From Sediminicola sp. YIK13 (GTDB lineage: Bacteria; Bacteroidota; Bacteroidia; Flavobacteriales; Flavobacteriaceae): 64,000 bases of DNA. The notes under the pieces are model-generated. The model saw nothing but the letters and a program-made list of their open reading frames with translations, was not told the DNA's origin and did no database searches. Positions 57,517 through 64,000 of this stretch are shown here, one piece after another (within the stretch, counting starts at the first letter, position 1; the number at the start of each line of letters is the position of its first letter). The stretch is taken from contig NZ_CP010535.1 in the NCBI RefSeq assembly GCF_001430825.1, positions 2,956,501 to 3,020,500 on the forward strand. Direction: 5' to 3'. Position numbers and translations under genes: made by a program.

Positions 57517-57554
57517 GTGTTGAGGTACTAAGGACTAACCACGTATTTAGGATG

Positions 57555-57592
57555 GTGCGCATATGAATTTGAAATTTGTATGCGCACTTTCT
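57555..57592. terminator. Hairpin between convergent genes
   Basis: GTGCGCATA (57555-57563) pairs perfectly with TATGCGCAC (57579-57587) across a 15-nt loop, followed by the T-rich TTTCTATTTGTTT. Probably a bidirectional terminator, though the T run is interrupted. Confidence 0.6.
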
Positions 57593-57956
57593 ATTTGTTT
57601 AAAAGGCTTTGTCCGAACGTTAATAGATTGTTGTCCGGGTCTAACACAGAAAATTCTTTTTGACCCCAAGGTTTTATTTCTAACGGTCCATTTGGATGTA
57701 TGCTTGTTTTTTTAGCTACCAAGGACTGGTAAAATTGATCAATATTATCTGTTCTGATATAGACTTGACCATAGTTTTCTTTTGGGTCGAGCTCCTTGAA
57801 TGCAAAGAAATGAATTTGAATCCTGTCCTTCTGCAACATTAAATAATCCTCATAATCTGTACTGCCGAATTCGCTAAATCCCAGTTTATTTAGGTAGTAT
57901 TCTCGCGTAATATTTTTATTGCGCATTGGTAATTTCGGGTTGATATCGGTCAGCAT
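57591..57956 (-). CDS. VOC-family (glyoxalase/bleomycin resistance-like) protein
   Basis: 121 residues, a single VOC unit pair: PMRNKNITREYYLNKLGFSEF and the second half QVYIRTDNIDQFYQSLV, WGQKEFSVLDPDNNLLTFGQ. The metal or glutathione residues expected of true glyoxalases are not obvious, and the layout is that of bleomycin-binding type proteins. It overlaps the truncated VOC frame upstream by 41 nt. Substrate unknown. Confidence 0.82.
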   Translation of the reverse strand: MLTDINPKLPMRNKNITREYYLNKLGFSEFGSTDYEDYLMLQKDRIQIHFFAFKELDPKENYGQVYIRTDNIDQFYQSLVAKKTSIHPNGPLEIKPWGQKEFSVLDPDNNLLTFGQSLLNK

Positions 57957-58110
57957 ATTCTATTTCATTTAAATTGATAAAATTTCCTTTGGTATTGTCG
58001 AAAACTGTTTCAAATCCCAAGACTTCCGTGCTGTATTTGAAAGCTTTATCGGGAATCCCTAAAAATACACTAGACATTGCAATCCTCATGGGATGTTTGT
58101 TCTGAGCCAT
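57916..58110 (-). pseudogene. Truncated VOC-family gene (N-terminal remnant)
   Basis: The first ~36 residues (PMRIAMSSVFLGIPDKAFKYS, then TEVLGFETVF) match the N-terminus of a separate VOC protein whose normal form is over 120 residues. After residue 36 the frame loses resemblance and terminates at residue 64 inside the start of the next gene. Most of the domain has been deleted. It could still be translated, but the fold cannot form. Confidence 0.65.
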
Positions 58111-58207
58111 TATAGGTGATTATCAGCGCCCAAAAAGGTAAAAAATATTTTGATTGGATTTTAGAGGATGGCCCCGGTTCTATTAATAGGTGATAGAATC
58201 AGTATAT

Positions 58208-58567
58208 TCAGAATTCAATATCCATTGATAAGGTGTCTTTTTGAATATCGATATATATCAATTTGTCTATTGGATCTCCATTAATGAGATAAGAGAAAGG
58301 GAGCTTTATGGTTTCATCATTAAGTTTATAAGAAATAATATAAGAAGTATCGGTTTTAATATGTTTTCCCATATCAGCCTTGTAGATCACCTTTTCTTCC
58401 GGTTTTAAAGAAATAAAATGAGCATCTTGAGATTTTTTTGCCCCGATTTTTAGTGAATCAATTGTAGACCCAGTATTGTTTGTGATTTCAAAATCAGCGG
58501 TAACCTTTTTATTGCATGAAATTAAAGTTAGTGCGATTGCTGAAATTCCAATAAAGTATTTTCTCAT
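58208..58567 (-). CDS. Small hypothetical lipoprotein
   Basis: 119 residues with a lipoprotein signal ending LTLISC (Cys18). The mature part has ADFEITNNTGSTIDSLKIG and a beta-rich region but no motif I recognise. Orphan gene with no coding partner closer than 91 nt. Confidence 0.75.
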   Translation of the reverse strand: MRKYFIGISAIALTLISCNKKVTADFEITNNTGSTIDSLKIGAKKSQDAHFISLKPEEKVIYKADMGKHIKTDTSYIISYKLNDETIKLPFSYLINGDPIDKLIYIDIQKDTLSMDIEF

Positions 58568-58658
58568 GTGCTGTTTTTTAAGGCGTTTATTTTTTCAAAA
58601 TACAAATTGAGTAATGTTCTATTTATTTTTTACAACTTCGTCTGCTTATGGATTAGTT

Positions 58659-58949
58659 CTAATTACCTGCAATTGGGGAGCCAAAGATGCCTACGGCAAG
58701 CTCTGCCCAAATCAGGAGAAGACCAATTACTATCGCAACGCAAATGGCGATGCGATATTTTGTCTGAGCTACTTTTCTTAATGTAAAATCAACCATTAAA
58801 CCTGTACCCATTAGTAGGGCCCCGGCAACCAAAAAATCTGAGAAGGTCCAATGTACCTCCTCTGTAAATTGCATGGCCAACAATGGGATGAGTAATAGCG
58901 ATGATACGGCGACTAGGATAACACCTAGTCTTTTGCTTTGTATGAACAT
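58659..58949 (-). CDS. Small three-span membrane protein
   Basis: 96 residues with three hydrophobic helices (about 9-28, 38-54 and 68-90). The opening SKRLGVILVAVSSLLLIPLLAMQF is a recurring Flavobacterial pattern; no named domain. Start uncertain: 58949 (MFIQSKRL) or 58967 (six more residues). No obvious partner. Confidence 0.7.
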   Translation of the reverse strand: MFIQSKRLGVILVAVSSLLLIPLLAMQFTEEVHWTFSDFLVAGALLMGTGLMVDFTLRKVAQTKYRIAICVAIVIGLLLIWAELAVGIFGSPIAGN

Positions 58950-59001
58950 AACTTTTGGTTTTGGCATTCAAAGCTGACTAATATTAGGCTATTGAATGTC
59001 G

Positions 59002-59448
59002 TTATTTTAGATACCATTCGTAAAAATTGGAGTCATTATTCAATTCAAATCCGGCTTTTGGATATAGATTATTGCCCACCAGATTGGATTTTTCAGTTTC
59101 CAAATACATACCACAGGCCCCTGATTTTTCAACAAGTTCTTTAGCTTTGTCAATCAATCCCAAGGAAATACCTTTCTTACGATAGTCATAATTTACAAAT
59201 AAATCGTTTAACAACCATAATTTTTTCATTCGAACAGAAGAGAATAGGGGATATAATTGCACAAACCCAACTAACTGGTGTTCAGTATTTTCGGCAACAA
59301 AAATTTCAGAATCGTTTTTTGAAATTCGATCCTTCAGAAAGTTTTGAGCACTTTCAATATCCGTTTCCTTACTATAGAAAACTCTATAATTATCGAACAG
59401 TACGGATAAATTATCCAAGTCTTTTATTTCGGCTTTTCTATACTTCAT
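59002..59448 (-). CDS. GNAT-family N-acetyltransferase
   Basis: 148 residues, start at 59448 (MKYRKAEIKDLDNLSVLFDNY); the longer open frame upstream to 59652 is the reverse-frame shadow of the propeller gene. The acetyl-CoA site is DLFVNYDYRKKGISLGLIDKA, here DLFVNYDYRKKG then ISLGLIDKAK, and the conserved LETEKSNLVGNNLYPKAGF end is present. It begins 10 nt after the propeller lipoprotein stop, so the two are likely cotranscribed. Substrate unknown. Confidence 0.87.
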   Translation of the reverse strand: MKYRKAEIKDLDNLSVLFDNYRVFYSKETDIESAQNFLKDRISKNDSEIFVAENTEHQLVGFVQLYPLFSSVRMKKLWLLNDLFVNYDYRKKGISLGLIDKAKELVEKSGACGMYLETEKSNLVGNNLYPKAGFELNNDSNFYEWYLK

Positions 59449-59458
59449 AATATCAAAA

Positions 59459-60595
59459 TTATTTGGCCCAAGGACCATCCATAGTGGACACTTTGAAAAA
59501 AGATTTTCCGTCAAAACGATTGAGTCCCAACCAGCCCCCAAGCCAGAGTCGCCCTTCTTTATCTTCAAAAATACTTTGAATTGCATCACTGGCGAGGCCA
59601 TCTTTTTCACGGAAATTGGTAAAGGAATTTCCGTCGTATCTATATACCCCAAAACGTTTTACCGGAAACCATATGTCACCCTTAGCGTCTTGGTAAATAT
59701 TCCACACCTCAGTGCCATTGAGTTTGTACCTTTCGCTCATATTGGTAAAGGATTTTCCGTCATACAGACAGAGTCCGCCATGTGTTGTTGCAATCCATAT
59801 TTTTCCGTCCTTATCTTCCAAAATACTGTTTACATTATTGTTGGACAAGCCATCTTTCTCAGAAAAATTGGTCAAGTTCTTTCCATCAAAACTATAGGCG
59901 CCTCCGTTGGTGCCGAACCACATCTTTCCCTTGCTATCTTCCATTATGCTATGGACTATCTTGGCACTAGTCACCCCTCTGCTGTAATCGGGTTTAGCTT
60001 CGGGAATATTAAATGGAGTGAATGTTTCCCCATCAAAAGTACACACCCCTTGCAAAGTACCTATCCAGAGCAATCCCTTACGGTCTATTGCCAAGCTCCA
60101 AACATCATTATTGATCAGCCCATCTTTTACTGTAAAATTAGAAAATGATATCCCGTCATATTTGCTTATCCCCCGTTCGGTGCCAAACCAGATATTACCT
60201 TGTTTATCCTCTATAATTCCCCTTACAGCAACCCCGCCGAACCCTTCATCAAGTGAGAAATACTCCAGGGCATCCCCGTTGTACCGGATAACCCCATCTC
60301 CGTTGGTTCCAAACCATAGATTTCCGCGTTTATCTTGGAATATCCTTCGCACAAAATCGCTAATTCGGGGAGGAGTAAGGAGTGAAGCTCCATATTTTTG
60401 GGTGGCGAGCTGATATTTCATAACAGCAGTATCCTTGAGTGTATTTTTTGGGTTATCCCTGGTACTCTCTAAATTTATTGGGGGTACGGTGTTTTTATCT
60501 TGACCATTACAGGAGGAGATCAAAACCAAAAATAGCAGCAAGAGGTAAAATGGAATTCTCGATTTTTTCCATCTTTTGGTACCTCTATTTTTCAT
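59459..60595 (-). CDS. Seven-repeat propeller lipoprotein (two-component regulator propeller)
   Basis: About 378 residues. A lipoprotein signal ends LVLISSC, start chosen at the ATG 60595; the longer frame begins with TTG at 60619. The mature part holds seven Reg_prop repeats of the type EDKxGNxWFGTxxGxxxYDG (for example IIEDKQGNIWFGT, ILEDKDGKIWIAT), enough for a complete seven-bladed beta propeller. In hybrid two-component regulators these propellers sense sugars; here there is no kinase or membrane-spanning output, so it may act as a free ligand-binding envelope protein. Confidence 0.88.
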   Translation of the reverse strand: MKNRGTKRWKKSRIPFYLLLLFLVLISSCNGQDKNTVPPINLESTRDNPKNTLKDTAVMKYQLATQKYGASLLTPPRISDFVRRIFQDKRGNLWFGTNGDGVIRYNGDALEYFSLDEGFGGVAVRGIIEDKQGNIWFGTERGISKYDGISFSNFTVKDGLINNDVWSLAIDRKGLLWIGTLQGVCTFDGETFTPFNIPEAKPDYSRGVTSAKIVHSIMEDSKGKMWFGTNGGAYSFDGKNLTNFSEKDGLSNNNVNSILEDKDGKIWIATTHGGLCLYDGKSFTNMSERYKLNGTEVWNIYQDAKGDIWFPVKRFGVYRYDGNSFTNFREKDGLASDAIQSIFEDKEGRLWLGGWLGLNRFDGKSFFKVSTMDGPWAK

Positions 60596-60824
60596 AGCTT
60601 TAATTTTATGGTTTTCCAATTACCTGTTTTTAGCATATACCGATCATTTAAGAATAGTGAAGAAGGCTAAACAGCAGTTTTCCATAATTGGATAATTACA
60701 CCCTTAAAGTTAATGATAACACGAGAATTTTTGTTCAGGAACAATTGAAAATAACAGTTATTTTTTTAGGGTGCTCCGGAAACAGACCTTGGGTGGCATA
60801 AGGATTTTGATTTATAGTTGTTAA

Positions 60825-61508
60825 CTACGCCTTATTATTGTTGGTATAAATAGATTTTGTAAGATAGCCTAATTCGACTAATTCACTTTTGTCTTTGATT
60901 TCTTTTAAAAACCCATTTTTCAAGTGAACGATACTATCCGCCAAACAAATTACATTTTCATAGTCGTGGTCTGTTATAATAAAGCCTTTCGATGATTTCA
61001 TTTTTTTAATATATTCTATAATATAAGCTCTCATTATTGGACTTACACCGTTAAAAGGTTCGTCCAATAAAATAAATTCTGCATTGGAATGAATAATTAT
61101 TAAAATCTCAATAATTCTTTTTTCCCCACCAGATAGATCTTGATTTTTCTTATGTAAAAAAGGGAGTACATGTTTATTTTGAAACAAGATGTCTCTGGTT
61201 TTTTTAGGAAGAAATAGCTTTATTATAGTGCCTACTTTTATATTATTTGGCAGAAAATTGTCCTGTGGCAAATAATTAATCAAGTTTCTGCCATCCGAAA
61301 TATTTCTAATTATTTTTTTGCCTACTCTGACAAATTTAAAATCTGCTTTTTCCGTTCCAAAAACGATTTTGAGAAGTGTGGATTTTCCAGAACCGTTTCG
61401 TCCAACAAGTCCTTTAACTTCATTTTTTCTACAAGAAATAAACACATCACTTAATATGACCTTGTTGTTATATGATTTTGTGACGCTGTCTATATGAAGT
61501 TTACTCAT
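60825..61508 (-). CDS. ABC transporter ATP-binding protein
   Basis: 227 residues, single nucleotide-binding domain: Walker A GRNGSGKST (36-44), signature LSGGE (125-129), Walker B ILLDE (146-150) and switch His181 in ITDHDYENV. The layout resembles LptB-like exporter ATPases. It overlaps the preceding membrane protein by 4 nt (ATGA), so they are coupled. The 229 nt after it hold no gene that I recognise. Substrate unknown. Confidence 0.9.
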   Translation of the reverse strand: MSKLHIDSVTKSYNNKVILSDVFISCRKNEVKGLVGRNGSGKSTLLKIVFGTEKADFKFVRVGKKIIRNISDGRNLINYLPQDNFLPNNIKVGTIIKLFLPKKTRDILFQNKHVLPFLHKKNQDLSGGEKRIIEILIIIHSNAEFILLDEPFNGVSPIMRAYIIEYIKKMKSSKGFIITDHDYENVICLADSIVHLKNGFLKEIKDKSELVELGYLTKSIYTNNNKA

Positions 61509-61783
61509 ATTGAAATTAGTATCAGTAAATTAATTAGTCCAATGACCAATGTAGATGCCCATAACATAATGTTGCTTAAACCTAAATTATAGTAGTAATA
61601 ATATTCATTCTTGTTTTTGATTTCATAAAATCTAAAATGATTTAGTGGAGCAATGACTAGGAAACAGAGCCCAATGTTTTGTAGTTTTCCACCAAATAGG
61701 ATTCCGAGTGCTATAGAAATGATATAGGACACAAAAAATATATTTCGTTGAAATAACAGTATGTTAAGTAATATTCTCAGCAT
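61505..61783 (-). CDS. Small membrane protein paired with ABC ATPase
   Basis: 92 residues with about three hydrophobic stretches (roughly 15-30, 35-50, 70-92) and a Tyr/Asn-rich loop (KNKNEYYYYYNLGLS). It is much smaller than a usual ABC permease (about six spans). The 4-nt ATGA overlap with the ATPase gene suggests a functional pair. It might be a minimal permease needing to oligomerise, or an accessory part; the true permease could also lie elsewhere. Confidence 0.7.
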   Translation of the reverse strand: MLRILLNILLFQRNIFFVSYIISIALGILFGGKLQNIGLCFLVIAPLNHFRFYEIKNKNEYYYYYNLGLSNIMLWASTLVIGLINLLILISI

Positions 61784-61873
61784 TCTTTTTTTTAATTGCT
61801 ACTAAAACCATTGTAATTTCACGGGATACAATTTGCCTTATTTTTTATCCCAAGTTTTGCTATTGATGTTTTA

Positions 61874-62584
61874 TCAATTTTCCAGCTGAAAATCAATGGT
61901 GGATACCACCCGGACCAATTTTATTTGTGGGGTGTTTTCATCCCTGTCGCTTATGCTAAATAGACCTTGACTGGCCATTCTTATTTCTCCTACCTGCGCA
62001 TCCGAATCCCTGGCAAATTTCTCTGCAACCTCCCTGGCATTTTTAGTCGCTTCCTCTATCATTGGTGGTTTTAACTCGTTTAATCCAGTGAAAATGTATT
62101 CAATGGGCCTCCAGGTATTTTTAGATCCCAATATGATGCCTTTCGACATAAGTTCCAGTGACTCGGAAAGTGCTTTTTGCAGTTTATCGATATCATTGGT
62201 TCTCACGGTGAACTCCGACTTGGCCAAATATCGGAAAGTGTTGTTCTGAAAATTGGAATTGTAAATGTCCGCTCGGACATCATTAATATTGGTACTTCCC
62301 TTGGTCAATTCGTTTTTGTCGAAGCCATGGGAAATGAAGAAATCATAAACAACGCTGTTTTGAGATTCAATATCATTTTTAAGGGTATTCAGGTCATTAC
62401 CGGTAAGGGTGATGTTAATGGGCCAAACGGCTAAATCTGCATTTACTTCCCGCTCAGAAAGACCTTTTACTTGAACAAAACGATCATACTTTTTGCCTGT
62501 TTTATGCATATTGCCGATAAAATATCCAGCAATTACAATGGAACTGCAGATCACTATGATTTTTAACCAATCAGTTTTCATCAT
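61874..62584 (-). CDS. SIMPL-domain (DUF541) protein
   Basis: 236 residues. An N-terminal membrane anchor or signal (about 8-25) precedes a SIMPL domain (RFVQVKGLSEREVNADLAVW, FRYLAKSEFTVRTNDIDKLQ, AREVAEKFARDSDAQVGEI). Such proteins are secreted or membrane-attached; the best-known relative is the interleukin-1-receptor-associated signalling partner in animals, and bacterial roles are mostly unknown. Two adjacent ATGs at 62584 and 62581 do not alter the call. Confidence 0.88.
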   Translation of the reverse strand: MMKTDWLKIIVICSSIVIAGYFIGNMHKTGKKYDRFVQVKGLSEREVNADLAVWPINITLTGNDLNTLKNDIESQNSVVYDFFISHGFDKNELTKGSTNINDVRADIYNSNFQNNTFRYLAKSEFTVRTNDIDKLQKALSESLELMSKGIILGSKNTWRPIEYIFTGLNELKPPMIEEATKNAREVAEKFARDSDAQVGEIRMASQGLFSISDRDENTPQIKLVRVVSTIDFQLEN

Positions 62585-62777
62585 GCTTATTGTTTATTGA
62601 CTCTAAGATATTCAATTGTAGGGGATTAGTTTAGCAAAAGAAAAAAACATGTAGTTGCCTCGTTGATTTATATAGGTCTGCCATGTCTCTGTAATTTACG
62701 AACCTTCAACCGAGGCCCTGTGGTCATCATAACTAAAATACTCAATTTACAGAATAACTTGAACTGGAGATGCTCTT

Positions 62778-63332
62778 TTAAGCTTTTAATTTTTTGCCAA
62801 TTCGTTCAATGGTATTCCAATTTCGGGTGGTGATGTCCTTGCCGTAGTGGTGTTCTATTGATTCCATGGCTTTGGGAGATTTTGAGATGGCCAAGTCCAA
62901 TACACTGATAATAGTTTGATCCCTTTTTTCAATAATTACATAAGAGTTATCCGTACTCTTCCAGGGCAATTCCAAATCAGCTTCAAGATTTGTTTTCAAA
63001 AAGGAAACATAAAATCTTATGTCTTTGGTGCGTTCAATGCCAACAAAGGGGTTTTGGTCCAAAAGGTTGTGAATTACTCTTGATGTTCTGAGAATTGTTG
63101 GAATGGGAAAACCAAAGATTTTTTCAATATGAGTAGAAATCTTCTGTTCCAATTTTGATGTATTCTCCTTTGGGCCATCAAAGATAATGTTGCCCGAGTT
63201 TAGTAAGGTAACAATGTTTTTGAATCCCAATTTTTCGAATTCAGTTTTGAGGTCCGCCATAGGAACCTTATGGTGTCCGCCAACGTTGATACCGCGTAAA
63301 AAGGCGATATAGGTGTCCTTTTCGGTTTTCAT
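62778..63332 (-). CDS. DUF1697 family protein
   Basis: 184 residues. Start at 63332 (MKTEKDTYIAFLRGINVGG); the ATG at 63359 adds nine residues. FLRGINVGGHHKVPM and LLNSGNIIFD are the DUF1697 signatures. The family is widespread and cytosolic, with no established role. The stretch 63333-63516 holds an imperfect GCGCACGC / GCGTACGC hairpin near 63422-63450 and nothing else I recognise. Confidence 0.88.
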   Translation of the reverse strand: MKTEKDTYIAFLRGINVGGHHKVPMADLKTEFEKLGFKNIVTLLNSGNIIFDGPKENTSKLEQKISTHIEKIFGFPIPTILRTSRVIHNLLDQNPFVGIERTKDIRFYVSFLKTNLEADLELPWKSTDNSYVIIEKRDQTIISVLDLAISKSPKAMESIEHHYGKDITTRNWNTIERIGKKLKA

Positions 63333-63516
63333 GGGTCTGTTGTTGCTAATTGACACCAATTTAATTAAAAATAATTCAAGACCTGATTTTGGCTGATTTC
63401 TTAGCTGTGATGGTTATAGTGCGCACGCATTCTTAAAGCGTACGCCTGGTATATTCAATTTAAATTATAGGACAGCTTCGGAAATTTATTTTTAAAAGGA
63501 ATTGGTACTATAAACT

Positions 63517-63548
63517 AAAAAAGCGACCCCGTTGCTGGAGTCGCTTTT
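63517..63548 (-). terminator. Intrinsic terminator after RNase E/G gene
   Basis: AAAAAAGCGAC pairs with GTCGCTTTT around a GC-containing loop; on the minus strand the A tract becomes the terminal T run. It lies 2 nt after the RNase stop. Confidence 0.85.
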
Positions 63549-63550
63549 AT

Positions 63551-64000
63551 TTAATATATGGTTTTGCCGTCTTTGTTTTTAAAACGGTATTCGAGATACG
63601 TATAAGCATCTCTTGGTTGTATTTTCACCCATTTCTTATGTTCCAAGAACCACTTGGCACGTATAGATGGGAAACCTTTGGTGAGGTAGGCTGCAATAAA
63701 TGGGTGTATATTCAATATAATACCATTGTCACTTGCAGGTCCTTTCAACAATTTTTCTAGGTCTGAATTGATTTTCTCGATCAAAACTATTGGGGCCTCT
63801 ACTTCTTGCCCTGGGGCATTCGGATTTTCCTCACTGGTTTTGATGTTCATTTCGGGCCTAACCCGTTGTCTTGTAATTTGTATGAGTCCAAACTTGCTCG
63901 GGGGCAAGATTTTGTGTTTGGCGCGGTCATCTTTCATCTCATCCCTAAGGTGGTCAAAAAGTTTCCTTCTGTGGTCAGGTTTGGACATATCGATGAAATC
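63551..64000 (-). CDS. Ribonuclease E/G family protein (3' portion, N-terminus outside window)
   Basis: The frame is open to the right window edge, so the ATG at 63988 is internal. The visible C-terminus carries IDMSKPDHRRKLFDHLRDEM-like and DDRAKHKILPPSKFGLIQITRQRVRPEM-like signatures, here DRAKHKILPPSKFG then LIQITRQRVRP, that identify the catalytic DNase I-like and zinc-link region of RNase E/G. These enzymes cut mRNA and mature rRNA in the cytosol. The C-terminal tail is short, as in RNase G. Whether E or G cannot be decided from this part. Confidence 0.9.
   Translation of the reverse strand, partial: DFIDMSKPDHRRKLFDHLRDEMKDDRAKHKILPPSKFGLIQITRQRVRPEMNIKTSEENPNAPGQEVEAPIVLIEKINSDLEKLLKGPASDNGIILNIHPFIAAYLTKGFPSIRAKWFLEHKKWVKIQPRDAYTYLEYRFKNKDGKTIY

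Noticed and set aside
59449-59652. N-terminal extension of the GNAT gene
   Set aside because: Only an open frame over the propeller gene; the conserved GNAT start is at 59448.
62620-62720. Imperfect inverted repeat CCTCGTTGA / TCAACCGAGG in the gap before SIMPL
   Set aside because: One bulged base and no flanking duplication or coding remnant; treated as chance.

Overview
The window looks like chromosomal DNA of a Flavobacteriaceae-type Bacteroidetes, probably marine. The base composition is AT-rich. There are several large TonB-dependent receptors with carboxypeptidase-regulatory N-domains, DUF4270 and DUF4494 proteins, and split atpD-atpC genes. Promoters repeatedly match the Bacteroidetes -7 box TAnnTTTG, and Shine-Dalgarno sites are essentially absent. 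I see no rRNA, tRNA, CRISPR array, prophage or insertion sequence. About 56 genes or gene remnants are supported, two of them cut by the window edges (an M23 peptidase at the left, the C-terminus of an RNase E/G protein at the right).

Layout. 1-6500: M23 peptidase, pgi, an Oar-like TonB receptor and a small membrane protein. 6550-11834: a divergent locus of a secreted EEP-family phosphoesterase/nuclease facing a TonB receptor and a DUF5689/lamin-tail lipoprotein, which may form a uptake system for a phosphate-containing polymer. 11884-15600: a decayed DinB-family gene, a four-PAS histidine kinase with a single-domain response regulator, and an ankyrin protein. 15688-27569: omega-amidase-like nitrilase, Ig-like lipoprotein, comF, coiled-coil protein, glyS, a TonB receptor/outer-membrane-protein pair, exonuclease III, a Tas-like aldo-keto reductase with an adjacent 38-codon membrane ORF, and radA. 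27690-31055: pantothenate genes panC and panD in a leftward run with a flippase-like membrane protein and a serine-less esterase-fold protein. 31158-35790: a degenerate half glycogen synthase, a DUF4270 lipoprotein and glmS. 36007-42544: TonB receptor plus SGNH-hydrolase lipoprotein, then atpD and atpC.

42604-54652 is dominated by biotin synthesis: bioF, a DUF2007 protein, bioD, bioA, a ketosynthase and bioB. An oppositely oriented GT-C glycosyltransferase and an NfeD/flotillin pair sit between them. BioC and BioH are not seen, so the ketosynthase is a candidate for the pimeloyl branch. The right end (54726-64000) carries a JmjC-like cupin, a DUF6646-like protein, recX, DUF4494, VOC-family genes (one truncated), small lipoprotein and membrane proteins, GNAT, a free-standing seven-repeat propeller lipoprotein, a minimal ABC pair, SIMPL, DUF1697 and the RNase E/G end.

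The strongest unusual signals are -7 boxes 4-7 nt before the start codons of glyS, bioF and recX (short or absent leaders), at least seven TTG starts, an esterase fold with Asp in place of the nucleophile Ser, an orphan GT5 half-domain lacking its substrate motif, the ketosynthase in the biotin cluster, and a two-gene ABC system with a 92-residue membrane partner. No clearly new multi-gene defence or mobile system was found; most of the window is housekeeping.
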